Assembly: GCA_017449935.1 (NCBI GenBank)
Contig: JAFSYP010000118.1
Coordinates: 1 to 38,845 of the forward strand
DNA length: 38,845 nt
Direction of reading: 5' to 3'
Source: Clostridia bacterium
Lineage (GTDB): Bacteria; Bacillota; Clostridia; Oscillospirales; Acutalibacteraceae
Below, one piece after another: positions 17,017 to 24,470 of this stretch. Both the position numbers and the translations under genes were made by a program. How positions within the stretch are numbered: the stretch's first letter is position 1; each line of letters starts with the position of its first letter. The notes beneath the pieces are model-generated. The model searched no databases. It had not been told where the DNA came from and saw only the letters and a program-made list of their open reading frames with translations.

Positions 17017-18365
17017 ACGCCCAACTCCTCATATACAGTCTGTAATACTTCTTCCAGTTTCATGCCGCGGCTGCCCTTGACCAGCACGGCGTCGTCCGCC
17101 TGCAGCCGACGCAGCAGCTCTTCGGCCAGCGCGCGCTTGTCGTCAAAATGCCGCACGTCCCGCATCCCGTTTTCGACGGCGGTCTGCGCCGTTTTCTCCG
17201 ACTGCGCGCCGAAGGTCAGCAGAACGTCCGCGTTCTGCGCGGCAAGCCTGCCGCTCTCGCGGTGCGCCGCGTCCGAGACGCTTCCCAACTCCAGCATATC
17301 GCCCAGCACGGCGATCCGCCGTTTTGCCCGAACGTCCCGCAGCGTGGCGAACGCCGCGCGCACGGAGTCGGGGCTGGCGTTGTAGCAGTCCTCGATGAAC
17401 GTGACGTCCCCTGCCCGGCGCATCCGCTGCCGCATCCCCGCGGGCGTGTATTTTGCCAGCGCGTCCGCCGCGGCCTGCGGCTCGACAGAGATTAGAAAGG
17501 CGGCGGTGAACGCGGCCAGCGCGTTGTATATGTTGTGCTTGCCCATCGCGGGCAGATCGACGCGCTGTTCGCCGCAGCCGAAGTCCAGCGTGAACGAAAC
17601 GCCGGCCGGCCGGTTTTCGATATCGTACGCCTTGAATCGGCAGAATTTGTTGTCGACGCCGTAATAGTACACCGGTCTGTCCGTGATCTTCGCGCCGTAC
17701 AGCAGCGGGTCGTCCCCGTTGAGGATCAGCGGCGCGTCCTCGGCCATCCCGTCCAGTATTTCCAGTTTCGCGCGCAGGATGTTCGCCTGCGAGCCGAGAT
17801 TCTCAATGTGCGACACACCGATATTGCCGATGACGCCCATCGTCGGCAGCGCCGTTTTCGACAGGCGCGAGATCTCGCCGAAGTGGTTCATGCCCATTTC
17901 GATCACCGCCGCTTCGGTGTCCTCTTCCAGACGGAACAGCGTGCGCGGCAGACCGATCTCGTTGTTGAGATTGCCCTCTGTCTTGAGCGTGCGGTACTTC
18001 GCGGAAAACGCGGCGGCCGTCATCTCCTTGACGGTCGTCTTGCCGACGCTTCCGGTCACCGCCGCAACAGGGATCGAAAACAGGCCGCGGTAGTAGCGCG
18101 CCAGATCCAGCAGCGCGCGGCGCGTATCGGGCACAAGGATCTGCCGGTCCGTCCCGACAGAATGCGCACACAGCACCGCGGCGGCGCCTCTGCGCAGCGC
18201 GTCGGCGGCAAAATCATGGCCGTCGAACCGCTCGCCCGCAATACAGACGAACAGGCAGCCGTCCGTCACCGCGCGGTTGTCGATACACACGTCCCGGACC
18301 GTACCGTCCAGACTCGCCGTCCCGCCTGTGGCGCGGACGATCTCTTGTATGGAAAGCTGTTTCAA
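17013..18365 (-). CDS. murF: UDP-MurNAc-tripeptide D-Ala-D-Ala ligase MurF
   Basis: Cytosolic ATP-dependent ligase adding D-Ala-D-Ala to UDP-MurNAc-tripeptide. The N-terminal Mur ligase domain contains GCLFVCIAGERFDGHD, followed by the P-loop TGSVGKTT at 104-111, the GNLNNEIGLPRTL motif typical of MurF, EMGMNHFGEI, and the C-terminal EDCYNASPDS. Start TTG 18365 is preferred: it follows GGGGA, lies 13 bases after the murE stop, and gives a normal 450-residue protein; the reading frame start at 18434 would overlap murE by many codons. Its N-terminal domain is strikingly close to that of neighbouring MurE. Confidence 0.95.
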   Translation of the reverse strand: MKQLSIQEIVRATGGTASLDGTVRDVCIDNRAVTDGCLFVCIAGERFDGHDFAADALRRGAAAVLCAHSVGTDRQILVPDTRRALLDLARYYRGLFSIPVAAVTGSVGKTTVKEMTAAAFSAKYRTLKTEGNLNNEIGLPRTLFRLEEDTEAAVIEMGMNHFGEISRLSKTALPTMGVIGNIGVSHIENLGSQANILRAKLEILDGMAEDAPLILNGDDPLLYGAKITDRPVYYYGVDNKFCRFKAYDIENRPAGVSFTLDFGCGEQRVDLPAMGKHNIYNALAAFTAAFLISVEPQAAADALAKYTPAGMRQRMRRAGDVTFIEDCYNASPDSVRAAFATLRDVRAKRRIAVLGDMLELGSVSDAAHRESGRLAAQNADVLLTFGAQSEKTAQTAVENGMRDVRHFDDKRALAEELLRRLQADDAVLVKGSRGMKLEEVLQTVYEELGV

Positions 18366-18378
18366 ACCGTGTCCCCCG

Positions 18379-19815
18379 TTATTTCCGCAGAATATCGGCC
18401 ACGACTTCGCGTTCGTCCAGATGGAACTTTTCATGCCCGATGATCTGATATGTCTCCTGTCCCTTGCCGGCGAGAAGGATCACGTCCCCTTCCTTCGCCT
18501 TCTTCATCGCTTTGGCGATCGCTTCCCGGCGGTCGCAGATGCGGTAAACCGTACATTTCGGTTTCTGGATGCCCGCCATCACGTCGTCGAGGATCGCTTC
18601 CGGGTCCTCGGTGCGCGGGTTGTCGGACGTCACGATGACAACGTCCGCGTTGGCCGCGGCGATGCTGCCCATGATCGGGCGTTTCGTCCTGTCGCGGTCG
18701 CCGCCGCAGCCGAAAACGGCAAAGATCTTGCCCTTTGTGATCTCACGCAGGCTCTTCAGCACGTTTTCCAGCGCATCGGGCGTATGCGCGTAGTCGATCA
18801 CCACGGTATACGGCGTGTCGGTCGGCACGATCTCCATACGTCCGGGCACGTTGCCGAACGCCGCCGTATCGGTCAGAAGCTGCGCGAACGGGAAGCCCAG
18901 CTCCGTCAGGCACACGATCGCGCCCATGGAGTTGTAGACCGAGAAGCCGCCCGGAACACGGAACCGCACGCGTCCAATGCGCGTTTTGCCGACCAGCTCG
19001 TATTCCACGCCGCCGGGATGCATCTGCGCGTTTTTGGCGGTATAGTCCGCCGTATCCTTTCGCGTCGAAAACGTCACGACAGGACAGTCAGCGCCGCGCA
19101 CGATCCGCTCGGCCGCGTCGTCGTCCGCGTTGACGACGGCAAGATCGGTCTGCAGGAACAGCATCCGTTTGGCCTCCAGATAGTTTTCAAAGCTGCCGTG
19201 ATAGTCCAGATGATCCTGCGTCAGATTCGTGAACACGGCCGCCTTGAACCGGACGCCCTCCAGCCGACGCTGGGCGAGCGCCTGCGAAGACGCCTCCATG
19301 ACGCAGTGTGTGCAGCCGGCGTCGACCATGCGGCGCAGCAGAGCGTGCAGCTCAAAGGGATCGGGCGTCGTCAGCGTCGCCGGGAATTCCTCGCCCGCGA
19401 TGCAGTTCTTGACCGTGCCGAGCAGGCCGCAACGCACGCCCTGACGCTCCAAAAGATCCGCCATCAGGAAACAGCTCGTGGTCTTGCCGTTGGTCCCCGT
19501 CACGCCGATCATGCACAGAGAATCGGCGGGATTTCCGTAGAAGGCTGCGCACAGCAGCGCATACGCGGCGCGCGTGTCCGGGACCTGAAGCTCCGCGGAA
19601 AGACCGAGCGGACGCTGCGTGACCACCGCGGCCGCGCCCGAACGCAGCGCGTCCTGCGCGGCGTCGTGTCCGTCGAACCGGCTGCCGGCGATGCAGACAA
19701 ACAGACATCCCGGCGTGATCCTCCGGTTGTCGTCGGTAATGGTGGAGATCTCCGCCTGCGGCGGTACGTTGGACGCAACGACCGTCACCCGTTCGATCAG
19801 CGTGCGAAACAACAT
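18379..19815 (-). CDS. murE: UDP-MurNAc-tripeptide synthetase MurE (meso-DAP type)
   Basis: Adds the third residue to the peptidoglycan stem peptide. P-loop GVTGTNGKTT (104-113), the TTPDPFELH substrate segment, EASSQALAQRRLEGV, and FTNLTQDHLDYHG with the carbamoylated-Lys region just after. The specificity motif SDNPRTEDP (around residue 398) is the DNPR form that selects meso-diaminopimelate, not lysine. About 478 residues. ATG 19815 follows AAGGAGG. It lies between the PBP (28-base gap) and murF. The cell wall is therefore predicted to be of the meso-DAP type. Confidence 0.97.
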   Translation of the reverse strand: MLFRTLIERVTVVASNVPPQAEISTITDDNRRITPGCLFVCIAGSRFDGHDAAQDALRSGAAAVVTQRPLGLSAELQVPDTRAAYALLCAAFYGNPADSLCMIGVTGTNGKTTSCFLMADLLERQGVRCGLLGTVKNCIAGEEFPATLTTPDPFELHALLRRMVDAGCTHCVMEASSQALAQRRLEGVRFKAAVFTNLTQDHLDYHGSFENYLEAKRMLFLQTDLAVVNADDDAAERIVRGADCPVVTFSTRKDTADYTAKNAQMHPGGVEYELVGKTRIGRVRFRVPGGFSVYNSMGAIVCLTELGFPFAQLLTDTAAFGNVPGRMEIVPTDTPYTVVIDYAHTPDALENVLKSLREITKGKIFAVFGCGGDRDRTKRPIMGSIAAANADVVIVTSDNPRTEDPEAILDDVMAGIQKPKCTVYRICDRREAIAKAMKKAKEGDVILLAGKGQETYQIIGHEKFHLDEREVVADILRK

Positions 19816-19843
19816 CCTGTCCGCCTCCTTTTTGCAGTATTCG

Positions 19844-22111
19844 TTATTCGTCGGCGTCTGAAACGTCGAAGTTGGATTTGAAATGTACCGTGACCGTCGT
19901 GCCGAACGGGATCATTTCGCCCGGTTCGACGCTCTGGGAATACGCCTGCAGTTCGCTGCCGAGCAGCGAGTTGCCCGCGATCCGGATGTTGATCCCTTCC
20001 GCCAGCGCACGGTTCGTCGCGTCGTTGATCGACAGCCCGGTCAGATCCGGCATCTCCAGCATCTCCGACTTGGATTCCTCGGAGGTGTAGAGGATGATGG
20101 CGCCCTTCTTCGGCACGCTCTGTCCGCCGAACGGAAGCTGGGAAATAACCGTTTCGCCGTCGCCCTTGACCTTGACGGTGAAGCCGTCTTCGCGCAGCTT
20201 CTGCATCGCGTCGCCGACCGGCAGACCGATGACGTCCTTGGCAACGACCTCCATCTGTTCGAGCTCATCCTCGGTGTATTGCGGCTCGACGTTCAGGTAT
20301 TGCAGCACGTTTTCCAGTATCCCCGCCGCGACCGGCGCGGCTACGGCGCCGCCGCCGTGCGCGCCCTGCGGGTTGTCGATCACCAGGATCATGGCGATCT
20401 GCGGATCGTTTGCCGGCGCGAAGCAGGCAAAGGACGCCCAGTATTTGGACGTGCCCAAATGCTCGGACGTGCCGGTCTTGCCCGCGATGCGGTAGCCGCT
20501 GACGTAGGCGTTTTTGCCCGTGCCCTCGCGCACGACCGCTTCCATCATGCCGCGCATCTTTTCGCTCGTTTCAGCTGAAATGACCTGCCGCTTGACGACA
20601 GGCTTCGTTTCCGCGATCACGTTGCCGTCCACGTCGAGCTGCCGTGCGACTACGTACGGCTGCATCAGCTTGCCGCCGTTCGCCACGCAGGAGATGGCCG
20701 TAACCATCTGGATCGGCGTGACCTGGAACGACTGGCCGAACGCTGCGCTGGCGACGTTGGCCTGGATCATGTCGTCGATGCTGAAATAGATCGAGTTGGC
20801 TTCGCCCGGCAGGTCGATGCCCGTGCGCTCCAAGAAGCCGAAGGCCTCTACATATTTGTTGAATCCGTCGATACCCAGCCGCAGACCGCGCGTGATGAAA
20901 AACGGGTTGCAGGAATTCATCAGCGCGTGCGTGATGTCCTGCGTGCCGTGGCCGGAATGGCGGTGACAGTTATATAGGGAACCAGCGATCTGCACGCTGC
21001 CGTAGCAGGTGTATGTCTCGTCCATCGAGACGAGCCCTTCCTCTAAAAGCGCCGAAGCCGTAAAGACCTTGAACACCGAACCGGGCTCGTATGCGTCGGT
21101 GATGCATATGTTGCGCCATTGACGGTTGCGCGCCGCTGCGCGCGCCTGTCTGTATTCCTCTTCGTCCTCGATCGTTTCCAGCTCCTGCGCGACGCGTTCG
21201 TCCGCGATCTTATACGGATCGGACAGATCGTAATAGCCCGCGCCGCGGCTGCCCATACCCAGCACCGCGCCGGTGTTGACATCCATCACGATGGCCAGAA
21301 CACTGTCGCATTCGGTGTCCACATAGGCGTCCTGCAGCGCGTTTTCAAGATAGCTCTGGATGTATTCGTCGATCGTCAGCACGATGCTGTTGCCCTGCTG
21401 CGGATCGTAGACGTTCTTGTATTCGATCGGCATATTCGCCGCGTAGGTGCCGGTTTTGGCGGTGATGATCCTGCCCGGCACGCCCGCCAGCACGGAATCG
21501 TATTTGGCCTCCAGCCCTTCGATGCCGTCTCCGTCGTCGCCCGTAAAGCCCAGCACGCCCGACGCAAGATACGGTTTGGAGTAATACCGTTTCACGTCCG
21601 GCTCGGTGCCGATGAAGTCGCTGTAATAGATCCTGTGCAGATTGCCGCTGGCGTCCGCACGCTCATAGTATGTGCCCGTAAACTTCAGCAATTCCTGGAT
21701 CTTCGCGTTTTCCACACGACGCTTGATGAGGATATACCCGCTGTCCGTGTCGCTGCACTTTTCCATGAGTTCCTTTTCGTCCAGATCAAAGATCTTGGCC
21801 AGTGCGCTGACGACCGGCTCTCGCGCTTCCTCATAGCCCCGGAACGCTCTGCCGTCCACATAGACCTTCTGGACGTTGCTGCTCTCGGTCAGCGACTCGC
21901 CGTTGGCGTCATAGATCATGCCGCGCCGCGCCGCGACGACGGAATCGCGCAGCTGATTCTGCGCGGCCTTTTCGCGGTATTCCGAGCCCTTGACCAGCTG
22001 CACGTTGACAAGCGCGGCCACGCACGCCGCAACGCCGAATCCGCAGATCAGCGTCCGGACGAATTTTGCGCGCTGCAGGAGCTTTTGCCGCGATGTTTTC
22101 AATGAAGCCAT
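19844..22111 (-). CDS. ftsI: Class B penicillin-binding protein with two PASTA domains (FtsI/SpoVD type)
   Basis: Septal transpeptidase that cross-links peptidoglycan made by FtsW. About 755 residues: a short basic cytoplasmic tail, one transmembrane helix (about 20-38), then the PBP dimerisation domain with RRGMIYDANG. The transpeptidase domain has EPGSVFK (catalytic Ser near 345), MNSCNP (SxN near 399) and GKTGTSE (KTG near 544). Two PASTA repeats near 640-750 begin AKDVIGLPVGDAMQKL and MPDLTGLSINDATNRA. PASTA domains point to a vegetative PBP2x/PbpB or SpoVD protein; which one cannot be decided here. ATG 22111 follows AAAGGAG. The 123-base gap before it contains a hairpin with a T-run. Confidence 0.96.
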   Translation of the reverse strand: MASLKTSRQKLLQRAKFVRTLICGFGVAACVAALVNVQLVKGSEYREKAAQNQLRDSVVAARRGMIYDANGESLTESSNVQKVYVDGRAFRGYEEAREPVVSALAKIFDLDEKELMEKCSDTDSGYILIKRRVENAKIQELLKFTGTYYERADASGNLHRIYYSDFIGTEPDVKRYYSKPYLASGVLGFTGDDGDGIEGLEAKYDSVLAGVPGRIITAKTGTYAANMPIEYKNVYDPQQGNSIVLTIDEYIQSYLENALQDAYVDTECDSVLAIVMDVNTGAVLGMGSRGAGYYDLSDPYKIADERVAQELETIEDEEEYRQARAAARNRQWRNICITDAYEPGSVFKVFTASALLEEGLVSMDETYTCYGSVQIAGSLYNCHRHSGHGTQDITHALMNSCNPFFITRGLRLGIDGFNKYVEAFGFLERTGIDLPGEANSIYFSIDDMIQANVASAAFGQSFQVTPIQMVTAISCVANGGKLMQPYVVARQLDVDGNVIAETKPVVKRQVISAETSEKMRGMMEAVVREGTGKNAYVSGYRIAGKTGTSEHLGTSKYWASFACFAPANDPQIAMILVIDNPQGAHGGGAVAAPVAAGILENVLQYLNVEPQYTEDELEQMEVVAKDVIGLPVGDAMQKLREDGFTVKVKGDGETVISQLPFGGQSVPKKGAIILYTSEESKSEMLEMPDLTGLSINDATNRALAEGINIRIAGNSLLGSELQAYSQSVEPGEMIPFGTTVTVHFKSNFDVSDADE

Positions 22112-22130
22112 GCCGTACTCCTTTTTTCGA

Positions 22131-22177
22131 TAAAAGAAGCCCCCGGGGGGTTAGGGGTATCCCTCCTTGAGGCTTCT
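22131..22177 (-). terminator. Possible attenuator hairpin between ftsL and the PBP gene
   Basis: On the minus strand AGAAGCC (22171-22177) pairs with GGCTTCT (22135-22141). The loop is G/C rich and contains a C5G5 palindrome (22140-22149). The stem is followed by TTTTATC. The position inside the dcw cluster suggests partial termination or processing, not the end of the operon. The short outer stem makes this tentative. Confidence 0.4.
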
Positions 22178-22234
22178 GCCTTCTTGTCAATTCTATGACC
22201 GGCGCACCCGCTTGATGAATGCGGTCGGTTGATT

Positions 22235-22693
22235 TTATTTGCCGATCCTGTCGGCCAAAATGATCTCGTCGTTGTTGTCGTTATCAAAGAAATGCACTTG
22301 ATAATTGGAACGCTTGACCATGCCCAGATGGTTCTTTGCGTATTCCTCGACGCTCTCGACGGAGACCTTGCTTTTGAACAGCGCGTCCAGACGCACCGTT
22401 TCGCTCTTCGCCTCCACCAGCTGCTCCTCCATACGCACGCGCTCCACGTTCAGCGAAGCGATCTTCGCGCGCTGAAAGATCAGCAGGGACAGCATAACGA
22501 ACGCCGCCAGACAGATCAGCGCGATCCGGGCGACGCGCAGGGCGGACGCGGCCGCATTCTGCGCGCTGCGCGAGGATTGCGGTCTTCTCTGCTGCGGGAC
22601 CAGGCGCGGTTTTTCGGGCTGCCGCGGGCGGACCGGTACGTTAATCTGCGGCGCGGCCATACGCACGGCCGCCGTTCCTCTCTGCACTGCCAT
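22235..22693 (-). CDS. ftsL: Septum-formation/FtsL-like membrane protein
   Basis: Short bitopic divisome protein of about 152 residues. Residues 1-53 are a basic, Pro/Arg/Gln-rich cytoplasmic region. A transmembrane helix follows at about 54-73, then a heptad-like coiled coil (AKIASLNVERVRMEEQLVEA) and a short C-terminal segment, VEEYAKNHLGMVKR, typical of FtsL/DivIC proteins. FtsL partners with DivIB and activates the FtsW-PBP pair. The call rests on architecture and its standard position between rsmH and the PBP gene, since FtsL sequences are poorly conserved. ATG 22693 follows GGGGAGC. Confidence 0.9.
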   Translation of the reverse strand: MAVQRGTAAVRMAAPQINVPVRPRQPEKPRLVPQQRRPQSSRSAQNAAASALRVARIALICLAAFVMLSLLIFQRAKIASLNVERVRMEEQLVEAKSETVRLDALFKSKVSVESVEEYAKNHLGMVKRSNYQVHFFDNDNNDEIILADRIGK

Positions 22694-22730
22694 TTTAAGC
22701 TCCCCTTTTTTCTCCTCTGTTTTTATCCTC

Positions 22731-23651
22731 TTATACTTTTTCGATCACGCGCAGCTTTGCGCTGCGGCTGCGGTTGTTTTCGTCAAGCTCCGTCTGCGAA
22801 GCCGTCACGGCTTTCATCGGCAGACGTCCGGCAGCCGTCTTGCCGCACACGCACACCGGGAAATCCGGCGGGCACGTACAGCCCGTGCACAGCGCCGCAA
22901 AACGCTTTTTGACGATCCGGTCCTCCAGCGAATGGAAGGTGATGATACACAGCCTGCCGCCCGGACGAAGACACCGGAACATCCCCTGTACCGCCTCGTC
23001 CAATTTTTCCAGTTCGCCGTTGACCTCGATCCGTATGGCCTGAAACGTGCGCCGCGCCGGATGGCCGTCTCTGCGTGCGGCGGCCGGAACGGCGGATCGG
23101 ACCAGTTCCGCGAGCTGCGTCGTCGTTTCGATCGGTGCGCGGTCCCTTGCGCGCACGATGGCCGACGCGATCGCCGGTGCGAATTTTTCCTCGCCGTAGG
23201 TGAACAGGATCTTTTGCAGCTGCGCCTTCGGATACGTGTTGACGACGTCGGCCGCGCTGACGCCCTGCATACTCATGCGCATGTCCAGCGGCGCTTCCAG
23301 GTGGAACGAAAAGCCGCGCTCGGCCGTGTCCAGCTGGTGCGAGCTGACGCCGAGATCCGCCAGTATCCCGTCCGCGCCGTCGATCCCTGCCTGCGGCAGG
23401 AGGGATTCCAGATCAAAGAAATTTCCGTGCAGGATCCGCACATTGGCGCAGTCGGCGAACCGCGTCCGGAGCGTTTCGATCGCCTGCGGATCGCGGTCGA
23501 TATCCACCAGCGTCCCCGTATCGAGCCGCTCAAGGATCGCCGCCGAATGACCGCCGCCGCCTGCCGTGCAGTCGACGTATGTCCCCTGCGGGTCTATGCG
23601 CAGCGCTTCCACGGTCTCGCGCAGCAGCACCGGCACATGTGAAAAAGCCAT
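22731..23651 (-). CDS. rsmH: 16S rRNA (cytosine(1402)-N(4))-methyltransferase RsmH
   Basis: SAM-dependent enzyme that N4-methylates C1402 of 16S rRNA near the decoding centre. It opens with FSHVPVLLRETVEAL and has motif I DCTAGGGGHS, LADLGVSSHQLD, RGFSFHLEAPLDMRM, RRTFQAIRIEVN, FHSLEDRIVK and the terminal NNRSRSAKLRV. A Cys-rich insert, CTGCTCPPDFPVCVCG, is present, as in many Bacillota copies. About 306 residues. ATG 23651 follows GGGAGAAG. It is the dcw copy; a divergent second copy lies at 7535-8572. Confidence 0.98.
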   Translation of the reverse strand: MAFSHVPVLLRETVEALRIDPQGTYVDCTAGGGGHSAAILERLDTGTLVDIDRDPQAIETLRTRFADCANVRILHGNFFDLESLLPQAGIDGADGILADLGVSSHQLDTAERGFSFHLEAPLDMRMSMQGVSAADVVNTYPKAQLQKILFTYGEEKFAPAIASAIVRARDRAPIETTTQLAELVRSAVPAAARRDGHPARRTFQAIRIEVNGELEKLDEAVQGMFRCLRPGGRLCIITFHSLEDRIVKKRFAALCTGCTCPPDFPVCVCGKTAAGRLPMKAVTASQTELDENNRSRSAKLRVIEKV

Positions 23652-23676
23652 AGCGCTTCTCCCGAATTAACGTGTA

Positions 23677-24108
23677 TTAAAGCGAGAAGAAAATCTTCTT
23701 GCTCTGCATGATCTCCCGGTTGCGCTCCTGCATCCGACGGAATATCTCCGGGTCCCAGAATTCCACGCGCTCGCCGACGCCGAGGATATGCACTTCCTTC
23801 CGAAAGCCGGCTTCCTGCATAAACGCCGCGGGGATGGTCATGCGTCCCTGGCTGTCCAGATCGATCTTGTCGGAATGCATATAGATGAAACGCTGCGTCA
23901 GCATCAGGTCCTCGGAGGAGGGCTGGTCGTTGATGCGCGCCATAACGCTGTCCCAGCCGTCGAACGTATACGCCAGCAGGCACTGCTCGCCGCTCGGAGA
24001 GACGGTCAGCACGAAGCTGTCGCCCAACTCCGCACGGATCTTCGCAGGGATCGCCAGTCGGTTCTTCTGGTCGAGGTTATGGGTGTACGCACCCATCATC
24101 CGATGCAC
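23677..24108 (-). CDS. mraZ: Transcriptional regulator MraZ
   Basis: First gene of the dcw cluster: a DNA-binding AbrB-like protein with two swapped-hairpin repeats that represses its own promoter in the bacteria where it has been studied. MMGAYTHNLDQKNRLAIPAKIRAELGDSF is the first repeat with the DxKxR core, and HSDKIDLDSQGRMTIPAAFMQEAG the second. About 143 residues from GTG 24108, the family norm; the ATG codons at 24099 or 24096 are alternatives, since no ribosome binding site is ideal. Upstream are a promoter and 10-bp-phased AGGGG boxes, which are likely its own binding sites. Confidence 0.95.
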   Translation of the reverse strand: MHRMMGAYTHNLDQKNRLAIPAKIRAELGDSFVLTVSPSGEQCLLAYTFDGWDSVMARINDQPSSEDLMLTQRFIYMHSDKIDLDSQGRMTIPAAFMQEAGFRKEVHILGVGERVEFWDPEIFRRMQERNREIMQSKKIFFSL

Positions 24109-24145
24109 CGCGATCGCCTGCCTTTCGTAAAAGTCTGGGCATGTC

Positions 24146-24180
24146 CCCCTATTTGAAACACTTTGCCCCTTTGCTCCCCT
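24146..24180 (-). promoter_or_regulatory. Putative MraZ operator (10-bp-phased AGGGG boxes)
   Basis: On the minus strand AGGGG lies at 24176-24180, 24166-24170 and 24146-24150: spacings of exactly 10 and 20 bases, with the 24156-24160 slot missing. The first box abuts the -10 element. MraZ is known to bind short G-rich direct repeats one helical turn apart in its own promoter, so autorepression is the natural reading. Confidence 0.7.
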
Positions 24181-24210
24181 ATTCTAACACATACCGCTGC
24201 AAGAAATCAA
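24181..24210 (-). promoter_or_regulatory. mraZ/dcw promoter
   Basis: On the minus strand: -35 TTGATT (24205-24210), 18-base spacer, extended -10 TGTTAGAAT (TAGAAT at 24181-24186). The -35 overlaps an inverted repeat, CAACCC...GGGTTG (24208-24213 and 24230-24235). Confidence 0.75.
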
Positions 24211-24407
24211 CCCTTTTTCCGGACTTTTTGGGTTGAAACGCAAAGTTTTTTTTGAGAATCTGTTTTCATTCCGCGCACACCACAAGATGTTGTCGGCGCA
24301 GCCAGGCAGAACGCTCCGACAGCCGGGTTCCCGCAGCGGTCATGCGGCTATCCGTCGGCTTTTTTAGACTTTTTCTGTGGGCGGTACGCGGATTGCACGG
24401 GAATGGA
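24211..24407. other. Unassigned half of the 362-base gap between divergent mraZ and the kinase-like gene
   Basis: The gap from 24109 to 24470 contains the mraZ promoter and operator, then this stretch, then the rightward promoter. Here I see only an inverted repeat, two T-runs and a plus-strand terminator-like hairpin at 24316-24365. No supported coding region is present. Confidence 0.6.
24316..24365 (+). terminator. Orphan terminator-like hairpin
   Basis: CCGAC-AGCCG (24316-24325) pairs with CGGCT and GTCGG (24345-24349 and 24354-24358) with a 4-base bulge, followed by CTTTTTT. An alternative inner stem CCGCA/TGCGG also exists. No plus-strand gene precedes it, so it may end a small RNA or insulate the downstream promoter. 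Confidence 0.5.
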
Positions 24408-24436
24408 TTGACAGAAACCGTGCAAAGCGTTATAAT
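24408..24436 (+). promoter_or_regulatory. Full-consensus SigA promoter of the kinase-like/GDPD-like pair
   Basis: -35 TTGACA (24408-24413), 17-base spacer, -10 TATAAT (24431-24436): a perfect consensus, suggesting strong expression unless repressed. Confidence 0.92.
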
Positions 24437-24470
24437 GAAGCTGTATAATTCTGATACGGGGAGTGTACCT

